Below, piece after piece: positions 22,700-33,699 of a stretch of 64,000 nucleotides of DNA. This DNA comes from Actinernus sp. WN-2022 (taxonomy: Eukaryota; Cnidaria; Anthozoa; Actiniaria; Actinernidae), in the NCBI GenBank assembly GCA_030867875.1, contig JAOWCC010001634.1:135490365-135554364 (forward strand), in the 5' to 3' direction. The stretch's first letter is position 1, and the number at the start of each line of letters is the position of its first letter. The notes below the pieces were generated by a model. The model did not search any database. It had not been told where the DNA came from and saw only the letters and a program-made list of their open reading frames with translations. The position numbers and the translations under genes were made by a program.

Positions 22700-24900
22700 A
22701 CTCGGGCTGCCTGTGGCAGCACCGAGTCTAAAAATGCAAGCCGTTATTTTTTGTTTTTGTTTTTTTATTCCGTGTAGCAAAATTTCTGCGCATGCGTTAA
22801 AGGTCAAATTCACACCAATCAGATTGCACTGTGCTGGTCACGCAACAATCGCCAGGTTAATTTATTGACATAATTTAATACAGTAAAGCAAGATGGGGGA
22901 CGACGGCGCGAGGAATTTTCTCTCAAATTTCGAGTCCCATCTCTCAAATGTCAGCAGTTTAATGTTTTATTTAACTTCACTCGTGCGAAAGCCTTCCAAC
23001 AGGCTCAGGATATTTCAACTGGCGCTCTTGTTTGAGGTACGTTTCGTAGGTAATAAACACTCAGCACAGAATAATTTATGATGACCGAAGCAGTTATTCA
23101 ACTATCAAAGTAAACAAGACTCCGTTTTGGTTCGAGAAATTAAAGGCTTCCAACAGTTCCCTTTATAGTTCTGTAATATAATGAGCAGACTGCAGTTTTG
23201 GGAAGGAGGGTAAAAGCTTTTAAATAGAGATAAACAAAACGGGCATTTCAGTTAATAATCTTTAGTCCAACAAATACCGATATGGACGCGATCAGCGAGC
23301 TGCGATAATAAAGAGCCGCAGGGTAGAAAGAACAGTAGAGAAATATAGTGATAGCTCCATCATAGGTGGACAGGATACAACTTATAATATGGGACAAATA
23401 TAAACATACATTTGAGACACTCATCTATTAGTACTCTGAACCTCAGTGCAGAACAGCAGACTAAATTAGGACCGAATTCGAATTTTTTTCGATCAAAAAA
23501 AGAATCAATGCCTTCAGTAAGATTCCCAGTCATATCAGTAATGGTGACTACCAAGCATTGTTGCTGGGGGAGATGTAAGAGTGACTCTAGATGTGAAAAA
23601 CCTTCATAAATCCGGCGCTCAAAGAGATCTGTCTCGGAGAATGAAGCATCGATCGGTACACCGCTAGTAGAGGTTTCTCATCTTTTCTCGGCCTTTTTGA
23701 TCACTCACAGGAGGAGCTTTTTTGTTCCAAAACCTTTACAGCAAATTCAGTGAGAAATGTCAGCGTTGGATAAATGTTTGTACAAGAGACCTTAAAAGCA
23801 CAGAACAACGAGACTAGGTCTGGCAATGAAACGTAAGTGGCTATAAATTACTGAAACCCTGACTATACCCACCAGTAAACAATGAGAAGGAACTGCTGTT
23901 CAACCATTAAGTTTACTTGAATTTATCAGTGGATTCTAAATAAATTTTGGAAGCCAAGCCTCGTCTACAGTATATCTACAATGCTTTGATTTATTTTCTG
24001 AGCACAAATGAAGTTAATTTCTTTCGGAGCTGCAGGTATTAAATTTGAAAACTCCATAAATGCAAACAATAATATAATGGTTTGAAAGAGCACACCAACA
24101 TAAGCAAGATTGCCGAATTTTAGGATGCTATCAGTTCATAGTTTTAATGTATATGCTCTTCCAGCCATAACAGCTTTGGTCTCCGATGACTTTTATTGAA
24201 GAATTCGCCGATGAATGCACTCGGCACGCGGCTACATTCTTTTGTTTTTGCCTTAATACAGGAAAACCTGACCTTTGTAACTTTTCAATGTTTAGGTGAA
24301 GTCTTACAACGATATTGCATGGGAAAAGATGAGTTTGGGATACAGTTTAAATAGGACTTGACAGTCTATATAGTAAGCATGTCTCGTTGGTTGGCCAGCG
24401 AAGATGCAAAACTCGCTTGACAAGATCGACATTTGTCGCTCTGTTTCAATCCTCTGTATTTCAGCCAAAGTTTAAGCTGTTCGACAGTATAATCATCAGG
24501 TTCTCTTTCAAAATATGGTCCAGGAAAGCAGTCATTTCTGGTAGAATAGACAGAGGACGAACTGAAGTGCTAGTCAATTCTTGTAAGTTGATACAAGAAA
24601 AGCGGTTTGTTTGTCTGAGTCTTGTGACGTAATTACCGCACTCCGCTATTAGCGTGCGTAACATGAATAAGTAGAGGTCAACTTCTTTAATTTACATACA
24701 CGAGAAAAACCAAAATATTAAATTACATATATATACTAGGGGAGCAGAGAATGAATGTCACCGCGCTACCGGCCACTCCTAAAGACTGCTAAATTCAGCT
24801 AATAATTATTCCCTTCGGTTATTACTAGAGGATTTCAAATGAAAGTGTATTCCATCTTCAATCTCATGTGGCCCGAGTGAAAGCCCAGATGGGCTCTTGT
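22700..24900 (+). mobile_element. Helentron-like element, subfamily 1 (2.2 kb)
   Basis: It starts ACTCGGGCTGCCTGTGGCAG and ends GCCCAGATGGGCTCTTGT. The 5' module has ACACCAATCAGATTGCACTG, then AAGATGGGGGACGACG, then the segment GCGAAAGCCTTCCAACAGGC common to all long copies. The middle (about 23.05-24.65 kb) differs from the 26.7-kb copy, so this copy carries other filler or an insertion. No recognisable gene was found in that middle. The next base is C instead of T. Confidence 0.65.
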
Positions 24901-26717
24901 CGGCTGGCGCGAGTCAGAAATCGCAAGTATTTATTTTGATTTTGATTTTTGATTTTTGATTTCTGTCGAGTTTTGGCGCCGTCGACCAATCAGATTTCGA
25001 CTGGTCACGTGACACGTACGTTGCGCCAGCCATGTGACATGTGAACAGTGGACAAAATTTTCAGGTTTTTCAAGATGGCGACGAGTGGGAGTTTTGACTT
25101 AGCAAAACCTTTAATATCAGCTGTTTTTTTGTGTAAGCCAAAGGTTCCTTCAAGTGCAATACCAAGATTTTTGTCTTTTCTAAAGCTGAGAGGTGTTTCA
25201 CGGGCTTTGGACGGGAATTTATCACATATCCAGATCCACTCAAGGATCCACTCGTGACATAGATGGCTAATAGGACTAAGACTAAGAGTGAGACAACAGT
25301 TTGTAAATGTAAGTAGCTAAACTGAACATGATAACTTTTATACCAATTGACTGTGGTTGTGTTGTTATTCATTGTTATTAACCTCTCGGAAAGTATAGTA
25401 GAAATGACCCGATTTCTCGTGATTTCTCAGTTCTCGATCTGACAGGGTCCTTTTAAAATATTATATGCACATGTTTTTATAAATTCGGGAACGAAAATCT
25501 AGCAGGATATGGCGTGAACTCTACCCTGGGTACCAGAGGTTCTCACTTCGCAAAGCTTAGGCACGAAGCTTTTCCACCGAGGAGCGAATCGACGCTTGCT
25601 CCTCGACACTTTGTCCTCGCTTCGCGTCACGCAGTTTTTTGTTTGCCGACGATTGATACGAACGGGCTTCAAACTCCGGCTTTGTATTCATCTTATTTTT
25701 CTGGACTGCACAGAAGACCTTGAAATTACCGTTCAATAAGTCTACCTTATTTATCCTAAAGAAACTTTTGATTTTATATACCCTCGAAGAAGGAATTTAT
25801 TTTACTTTCTTCACTTCGCCTTCTCTTTCCGTTAACAATAGGAAATGGACAATCTGAAATCTACAATGAACCTCAAATGTTTACCGTCTCGTTTTTCTCG
25901 GCCAATGGAAATCGAGATACCGTGGCGCTGTAATCGTTTTTCGGCGGCAGGAAAGGAGTCGGGTTGAACTTCTCGAAACGAGCGATAGTATAGGCCTACC
26001 CAACAATAGAAAACAGCCTAGTGTTACCCTCTTTAAATAGTTATTTTCCAAGTGGTTTACATGCATGAAATCAACACACAATATTTTATTAAACATTAGG
26101 GACTAGCAAGAGACCATCACCTATGTGATGGTCTCTTGGGACTAGTCAAAAACTAGCAGGGGAGATGCAGGGGGGGGGGGGGGGGGGGGTCTTCCCATTC
26201 CTTCAGTTTTAAAGATATGAACCTAAAACTTGGAAAATAATATATTAAAGACAGTATATAAAGGATTTGGAGAGATGAGAGTTTGTATTAAGCAATATAG
26301 ATGAAATTGTTTAAACGATACGGAAAACAACTGTCATGCAAAGGGCCTATTATCAGTAAAACTTTGTAATTAGAAGCTCCCGTAAGGGACCATGACCACC
26401 TTTGGGGGTTGAGAATTGGAAGAAGGTGAAAAATAGCATTTACAAACAGGTTTTGTTAATAACACTACCAATCTCATACAAGTGCCTTTAAATATATGAA
26501 TTAAGATTTGTTTGCCATCTAGTACAACCATGTGATTGCAGTCCTGTAAAAGGTCCATGCCATTATATGTAAATTATCACGAGCATGAGTAGTGAATCAA
26601 TTATCCAGTTCCCCTAGCACAAACCATGTTATGGCACAAAAATATGCTAGAACTCCATGTATTATAAATTAACCTATTTCTAGGTGGCCCGAGTTAAGGC
26701 CACTCAGGGCCTCTTGT
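24901..26717 (+). mobile_element. Helentron-like element, subfamily 3 (divergent)
   Basis: The 3' end reads GGCCCGAGTTAAGGCCACTC then AGGGCCTCTTGT: the same design as subfamily 1 with a different hairpin stem (AGGCC/GGCCT). The 5' border, CGGCTGGCGCGAGTCAGAAA, is inferred from abutment. The 5' module resembles subfamily 1 in order: GACCAATCAGATTTCGACTG, GTCACGTGACACG, then AAGATGGCGACGAGTGGGAG, which opens a frame at 25072 (MATSGSFDLAKPLISAVFLC) that stops at 25257. Nothing else coding is recognised. Confidence 0.5.
26107..26138. repeat. Perfect 14-bp stem hairpin, then a G20 run
   Basis: CAAGAGACCATCAC and GTGATGGTCTCTTG are exact inverses around a CTAT loop. A run of about 20 G residues follows at 26170-26189. 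These are unusual structures inside the subfamily 3 element. Confidence 0.7.
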
Positions 26718-26718
26718 T

Positions 26719-28497
26719 ACTCGGGCTGCCTGTGGCAGCACCGAGTCTTAAAATGCAAGCCGTTCTTTTTTTTTTTTTTTTTTTTTTTTTAGTTGGGTGT
26801 CGCAAAATTTCTGCGCATGCGTTAAAGGTCAAATTCACACCAATCAGATTGCACTGTGCTGGTCACACAACAATCGCCAGGTTAATTTATTTACATAATT
26901 TAATACAGTAAAAGCAAGATGGCGGAAGACCCGCGAGGAACTTTCTCTCTAATCTCTCAAATGTAAGCCAGTTTAATGTTTTATTTAACTTCACTCGTGC
27001 GAAAGCCTTCCAACTGGCTCAGGATATTTCAACTGGCGCTATTGTCGGAGCCGAAGGACCGCGTTTTTTACCCAGATGGCCAGTGATTTTATATACGACA
27101 CGTACGATGACCTGAAGCCAAAGAAATATATATTGGAATCTATAAGCCATCGGCTCGCTGTGCTGCATTTAAAACATCCGAGGAGAACATCTTATTTTGG
27201 GTGAAGGCACTTCAAGACCAATGTTATGAGTCTCTTAAAAACTGTCAGAGATTTAAATTTACCGTAAGTTGGATCAGAGAGTATCGAGATCAAGTTATTT
27301 CGTTCCAGCGAGGATATTGACCTAGCGGAAACGGTACAAGCTGTCGAAGGATTTTACTTATAATCATCCACGTCTACTTAACAACAGGAATAGTTATGTG
27401 CCAAGGCATGGGCAAAGATAGAGCTTCCCAGATTACAGATGAAAGTAGAGCACTTAATGAATGAAGAAACAGAGGTCACGCGCGACATGCTTGAGAACAT
27501 GAACATGTTTAACACTTTATGTTATACTAAGAAAACAAAACAAGTTACAGAGCCTGCACGTTCACAAGTCAATGAAAAACCCCAAGAGCCTGTAGTTTTG
27601 GATCAACATATCCTCGAAACTCCAAAAGCAACATACACATGAGTCAAATTCAAACCGGAAGAGACGGAATTCTTGAGATTCTTCACGAGGATATTTGTTA
27701 GCCCGCAATAAGAACTCTCTCGCTGATTTAATGACCTTGATTTGTAACATGGAGGCTGACCTAACTGTATGCGTAATGAATTCTTACTCTCGTCACATCA
27801 AAACGAAACTCAGTCATTTGGAAGACACATTAGTGCAGGAAGATAATATATACAAGACCGAAATCAAGATGCTGTCATCACATATTATTGACCTAGAAGT
27901 TGAAAATGGCGAGTTGAAAGCGGATATTTATAATAAAGCTGAGATCCGACTTTCAAACTTAAAAAATATAATCAAGAATACAAAAAAGAAGACAATGAAA
28001 GACCAAGGTCTCCAGTGTTCCGAGACTACCCAACCTACTAAAGCTTTAGCAACGAATCAGTTTGTTCAAGAGCCATCTTTCTTACATGACAACCCGATCC
28101 CTATTCATCAGAATACATTTTCTGTGCTAAATGACGAGAGTTTACAATCACCTGACAGACAACCCACTACTAAAGAAAGGGACCATGAAGTACGGTAGTA
28201 CGGTTAATTATCGGGTTCAAAACAATGAATATATGCCTGCTCAAATGCAGTGTGTTCAACGAATAAGTAGAGTGTTTCAATTAAAAGGTCAACATACGAG
28301 AAAAATAAAAATATTAAATTACATATATACTAGGGGAGCAGAGAATGAAAGTCACCGCGCTTAACCGGCCACTCCTAAAGACTGCTAAATTCAGCTAATA
28401 ATTCTTCACTTTGGTTATTACTAAGAGGATTTCAAATGAAAGTGTATTTGATCTTCAATTTCATGTGGCCCGAGTGTAAGCCCAGATGGGCTCTTGT
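26719..28497 (+). mobile_element. Helentron-like element, subfamily 1 reference copy (1779 bp)
   Basis: This is the fullest copy. The 5' end ACTCGGGCTGCCTGTGGCAG forms a hairpin (GCTGCC-TGT-GGCAGC). The first 8 nt (ACTCGGGC) recur inverted as GCCCGAGT at 28469-28476, followed by the hairpin AGCCCA-GA-TGGGCT and the terminus CTCTTGT. It abuts elements on both sides through CTTGT-T-ACTC. Inside are a T-run, a CCAATCAGA motif, AAGATGGCGGAAGACC, and the coiled-coil gene. No Rep/helicase is present. This asymmetric terminal layout is that of Helentron/Helitron2 families. Confidence 0.75.
27439..28198 (+). pseudogene. Coiled-coil protein of the Helentron-like element (degenerate)
   Basis: Two plus-strand frames, 27439-27642 (67 codons, MKVEHLMNEETEVTRDMLEN...) and 27695-28198 (167 codons), align with the minus-strand gene at 11.7-12.3 kb. 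The longer frame contains KNSLADLMTLICNMEADLT, a coiled coil with TEIKMLSSHIIDLEVENGEL, and the tail SPDRQPTTKERDHEVR. Relative to the other copy there are small indels, for instance a 2-nt insertion near 27930 that alters KADIIKLRSDF to KADIYNKAEIR. The two frames may once have been one protein or spliced exons. No known family is recognised. Confidence 0.5.
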
Positions 28498-28498
28498 T

Positions 28499-30968
28499 AC
28501 TCGGGCTGCCTGTGGCAGCGCCGAGTCTGAAAATGCAAGTCGTTATTTTTTATTTTTTTTAATCAGTGTCAGACGGCTTCTGCGCATGCGTTAAAGGTCA
28601 AATTCGAACCAATCAGATTGCACTATGCTGGTCACGCAAACAAAGGTTAGATTTCCTCAGGCGCGCTCAGATAAGAAAATTCAAAGCTCAGACTAGGCGA
28701 GACAAGGAGATATCAATTTCAAATAGTCATTGTCAGAAATCTATTCCATCGTGGGCAATGATGTAATACAACCTAAATTTGGGTCAGGTCCATGTTTTAC
28801 GACAGAATAACCAGAGTCTTTCTACTGGATTCGGAGAGCTCGAGGCATTATACAAGTCTGCTAATATGGGGAAAACTGAAACAAAAAATGAACTTTGACG
28901 GCAGAAACCCTCATATTTGAGCCAAGCGGAATATTTACATGATCCGCTAAGATTTTTACAAATCTAATTAGTTAAGCAGATGTACGCAGTGTATGCCAAC
29001 TGAAATGCTGTGCTCGTTTTGTGGTTACGGCTCAGTGGGGCAACTACCCGAACAAGAAGCATGAACTGCCAGCAAAGAGAGAGGAAAACTGAAAGAGGAA
29101 ATCCTTGTGAGAAATCGACGTACATATGAAGCTATATACGTTATCATCGACTATATGGGAGTCAAACATCGAGCTGCTATGAAACCGCTTGTGACAGTTT
29201 GTTTACGCACTTTCATGACAAACGAACGTTTCTACTTTCGACACAACGGTCGCTAAACTGTACGAAATCTCCAAGGATATATCCCTAATGTCCAAACTAA
29301 AGGGAAAAACTGATAGAGGAAATCATTGTGACCAATCGACATAAATATGAAGCTCCAGAAGTAATTATTGAATACATGAGAACCCATAGAGAAAACCGAT
29401 AATAATGAACACGGTATTAGTTTCACCGACATTTGTGGCGTAACTGAACTCGCACTACAGCATAGCTTGAAATACTGTACGAAAACTCCCGTTTAAAAAT
29501 TTCCTGATGCCGAAAGGACCGTAGCATTTAAACAAGATATCCTTCTGACCAATCGACATACATATTAAGCTGTGAAAGTATGTTTCCATTCCATAACAGC
29601 CGATAGTGCAAACTAGTAAACTGCCACTAGTAAATTGACCTTGCGAGTACTGAACTTTCTAGCGTCAAATGCATGTGTTACGTTTCCAAACTTTAGGACA
29701 AGAAATCTTCCATAGAATGTTCTATTTTATTTACAGCTGAGAACTGTATTATTAAACATAAGAAATAAAACAATGGTGCCATTTGAAGAATTATATATAT
29801 ATCATGTCAAAAGTGCAAACGAAGAAATATATATCTACGGACGCGAGCAGCTCGATCGTTTCACTTTGGTCAAACTCGGACTGTTTACGACTGGAACCTG
29901 CAGTTTTATCGGACCTGCAGACTAAATTGTAAACGTGTGGCCGTGTTCAGGCTAGTAAATCTAGCAAGCTAACCACAGGAGGTAGCGAGCTTCTTTAGTC
30001 TGAACAGTTTTTCTGCTCTGGTGATTAGCTAGCTAGTGGTCGGTGGAATACTTTGAAGTTCCAGGCTACCTAGCGAGGTAGCTTGAATAGAATCTAGCGC
30101 GCTAAAAGCCCATCGATGACAACTACCGGGTGTATTGTACGTCAATTGAGCCATCATGGATAACGAGGATCGCCAAACACCAGTCAGTAGCAGTTTTTCG
30201 CACAGTTTTAATATTTTGGTTGAAATTTCAATTGAGCACTTTGGCGGTCAATTATTTGCGATTACGAAACACTTGCGCCAAGGGCAGTTATAGACCAAAT
30301 TTCTATCTTTTAGAGAGGGTCTGAATGGGGGGGTCTACATGTCAGTTGTCAGTTAAAATGTTGGCCATTTGTCAGTTGTCAGTTAGCCCTAGTTAATCAT
30401 TACTAGAGAAAATTTACAATGTTTGACCCACAAAAACCAAATTTGTCAGTTGTCAGTTATTTTTCGGTTGTCAGTTGTCAGTAAAAAAATTGTCATTTGT
30501 CAGTTGTCAGTTAATTTTAAGGCTGTTTGTCAGTAGTCAGTTAACCCCATTCATGCCCTCTTTAGAGATAGAAACAAACCAGAAGAGGGAAAAACAAAAA
30601 GTAAAACCTACTAAGTTACTAGGTCTGAACAGTACTAATTTATTAACTAGCTGCGAGTTGCTGACAGATATCTCAAGACTCTAGCTAGCTGCACGATAGT
30701 AGTCTGAACATACATACACACATGAATAAGTAGTGTTTTCAATAAAAGATCAACTACTTTAATTTACATACGAGAAAACAAAAATATTAAATTACATACA
30801 TGTATATATATACTAGGGGAGCAGAGAATGAAAGTCACCGCGCTACCGGCCACTCCTAAAGACTGCTAATAATTCTTCCCTTTGGTTATTACTAAGAGGA
30901 TTTCAAATGAAAGTGTATTTCATCTTCAATCTCATGTGGCCCGAGTGAAAGCCCAGATGGGCTCTTGT
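28499..30968 (+). mobile_element. Helentron-like element, subfamily 1 ends, mosaic interior (2.47 kb)
   Basis: It starts ACTCGGGCTGCCTGTGGCAG with GCGCCGAG closing the hairpin, and ends GCCCAGATGGGCTCTTGT. The interior at 28640-28910 is subfamily 2 body sequence (GCGCGCTCAGATAAGAAA, GAGACAAGGAGATAT), and 29.05-29.7 kb matches the internal repeats of E2. The last 250 bp is again subfamily 1. The copy therefore looks recombinant, or carries a captured subfamily 2 segment. No gene is seen. Confidence 0.6.
30340..30545. repeat. TGTCAGT heptamer-rich repeat
   Basis: Many copies of TGTCAGTTGTCAGTT, some separated by short T- or A-rich spacers, cover about 200 bp. It looks like an irregular microsatellite. 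Confidence 0.65.
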
Positions 30969-33330
30969 TGAATTTTGAACCCAAGTTTGTTGATGTTGAT
31001 ATATTATCAGCTCCAGTCAATTGTGAGTCAGCTTTTATACTAACCTTGCCTATTGGTATCATCATTTTATCATTGTGCTTCTTATCAGGATTAAAGCAAC
31101 CATCCGAAATGATAAGGAATTCTTCTCCGGAATGAAATTCGAGAACTGAAAACAGCTGACTTATAAACTCGAGGCCGACGGTATGTCGTTATCCGAGAAG
31201 ACGTGAAGCTATAGGGCTAACCATCTGCAGTTCAAACAATAAAATTAACTTAACGGCACTTAACCACTGCTCAAGCTATACACCATGACTAACCATGCTA
31301 CTGCTCAATCTCATTAGTTTTTTCTTTGATCAGTAGCTAGAGCAATCTCGGTCAACAATGTTTGGTACGCTGGCCGACTGAGCACTTTGGCCTCTGGCTC
31401 GATATGAACACGCTGCTTCGATTGTGCACTTAATACTCCACTCTATGCACAAGTACATACAGTTCAATATCACAAAATGGAAGAAAATATTAACGTAACC
31501 TATTTCAGGACTTCTTCCTTTCATAAAGAAATCTTGGGATCTCTCACACTCAGTCATCGTGATCTACGGTCCAAGGCTAAGTGAGATTATCTCTCGACAC
31601 ACGCGATCCGGGTTAGTACCAACGAATGTTAAATTATTTACATTTCTCTTAGACTTTTGAAGTCGCTGCGAGATTTTTTCTGGAGTTCGTCAAATTACGT
31701 ACATCCTCTGCTGCCTCGTCAGCGTCGCGCCTTCACTCACCTGATAATACCTACAGTGCTGGATATTGGCATAAGAATATTAGTGATTGTATCAGGTTAT
31801 ACGTTAGGTTAATTTGAATAAGTTGCTTCGAAAATTAGTGCTCGGTGGAATAAAGTCTTAGATAAATAAACTTAATTCATATCGACAAACTGACATTCTC
31901 CGGCTTCTTATTCCCGGACAAAGCATTAATTTAAAGTTCTCACAAGGACTTACCGAGGACTGACCAGTGTTTGGAAGTCCCGGCTTTCACTCTCAATCTA
32001 AATCTCAGTCCTTTCAGTGCGGCAAAAGGCTCAATCTTCGACTACCGACCCGATCAGTAGATGAATTTTATGTAAACAGATTTGCTCACCATCCTGAAGT
32101 ATTGATTCATATCATTTTACAGAATATCGTCTTTCATATAGGTATTGCGGGCAACTGAGTACCAGAAGGCCATCCAGATTTCTGGGGGAACTAATACAAA
32201 TACGAAATGGCCAGAGCAACCAAAGTACTACAAAAGCAGAGCAAACTCTTTCACATAGCATTTGAGCATTTATTGAGCTATAATTTTTTGTTACGGTTAC
32301 CTAAACCTGACACGAGAAGCGCTCAAAACTAGGGGGAAGGGGACAGACAGACAGACATCGATTTTACTCGAGTGCGGATCCCAATAACAGTAATAGTAGA
32401 CTGAATGAAAACGAAAATCTAGCTATCTAAGGCAGTGTCTTTTTTCTCTTTTTGAAGTAATCATCATATATTTCGAAATATTTTTCATTAATTTTCTTTG
32501 TGGATTTAATAGTAGCCTAAATTACCTGTCAGCATTTGGGTCTTGAAATTGGAGGTTGTTATGTTCTCTCAGATCTTTAGTTAGTTGCCTGTTTAGGTCA
32601 GTAAAATCCGAGCCGAATATGTTTTTCATCTTCCTTTTCAATGATACAAAAATGACACCGCCTCTCTTCGGGTGAGATACTGAGGGTCGTACATGTCTCT
32701 CCTGTTCAATCATTAAATTACGATTGTTTATTCTTATTAAACTTAGTGAAATTATGTGTTTTATGTTCTTTATTTGTGAGAAATAATTATCTATAGCGCG
32801 ATGTCTGTTTTAAAGGTATACAGCAGAAGGTTCTAAATTTGTTTTGCTGGTTATAGTTATTTATATTGTTGTTAAACAAGCTAGAGAGGTATTCTTGTCT
32901 TTCCATATATCTGGCTCTATTGAGACTACCTATGGAAACACCTTGAGTTCAGGATTTGAGTTGCCGAGCAACCAAATTTCACCAAAACTGTACTTAAGCT
33001 TGTATAAAATATTACGTATTTTATTGTGTCGAGTTATAATTTTCATTTTCTTATAAGCTTTTGAGAGCAGCGAGTTATTGTTAAGAGCAAGTGGCCTTAC
33101 CCAGAATTTTATACTATTAGTTTGGCAATCGGGTTTTAAGCTAAACTAAGGCGTACCAAGCTTGCATCTACATGCTAAGTTTTAGGCGCCCCTGCTAACT
33201 CCTAACAGCTGAGGCCGGATTACAGCTATCTGGCCTGCTATGGGATTGTACGCCGATAGATGGGTAGGCTGCTCTCCCTCCCCCTGTTCTCCCACTCGCC
33301 CCTTCCCCTGCGCTTGTCACGCAGGCTATG
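30969..33330. other. Unassigned, repeat-poor stretch
   Basis: No recognisable coding region was found. Open frames at 31330-31557, 31967-32158 and 32522-32713 are short, unconserved in appearance and without a domain. There is a short ACAG microsatellite near 32344. From about 33150 a GC-richer segment leads into the hairpin repeats. Confidence 0.35.
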
Positions 33331-33368
33331 GTATGTTGCGGCCATGCAATCCGGAGTGTGTCCGTCTC

Positions 33369-33501
33369 GGAACTATCGGCTGATAGTTGCCCGCGGAAAT
33401 TTGATGTTCTTATAACAAATATAAGCCCGAGAACGCTGTTCGATTATATGTTAGTTTTAAGAACATCAAATTTCCAAGGGAAACTATCAGCCGATAGTTC
33501 C
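33369..33501. repeat. Hairpin satellite unit, copy a
   Basis: The outer arms GGAACTATCGGCTGATAGTT and AACTATCAGCCGATAGTTCC are exact inverses. The inner arms (GGAAATTTGATGTTCTTA on the left, its inverse on the right) extend the stem to about 60-70 bp. Some bases of the GAGAACG/CGAGGGC centre differ from the other copies. Confidence 0.75.
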
Positions 33502-33580
33502 GAGACAAACACAGTCTATTTATCGTTATTGTCTTCCGCTCTCAGCGGGCACTATTATACAAATAGACTGTGTCCGTCGA

Positions 33581-33699
33581 GAAACTATCGGCTGATAGTT
33601 GCCCGCGGATATTTGATGTTCTTAAAACAAATATAAGCCCGAGAACGAAGTTCGAGGGCTTATATGCTATTTTTAAGAACATCAAATTTCCAAGGGAAA
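33581..33699. repeat. Hairpin satellite unit, copy b (left part, split by a LINE)
   Basis: It is the same hairpin unit. Its right outer arm resumes at about 35069 (GATAGTTCCGAGACAAACAC) after the LINE. About 9 bp of the arm (CTATCAGCC) are missing at the junction. Confidence 0.7.

Noticed and set aside
26719..28497. Canonical Helitron (5'-TC, CTRR-3', A/T target)
   Set aside because: The ends are ACTC and CTTGT and the target is TT; the asymmetric inverted repeat fits Helentron/Helitron2 instead.
1681..30968. Idea that the array is a satellite or segmental duplication of host DNA
   Set aside because: Units differ in length and interior, but their ends are fixed and one copy has an exact empty site, so transposition explains it better.
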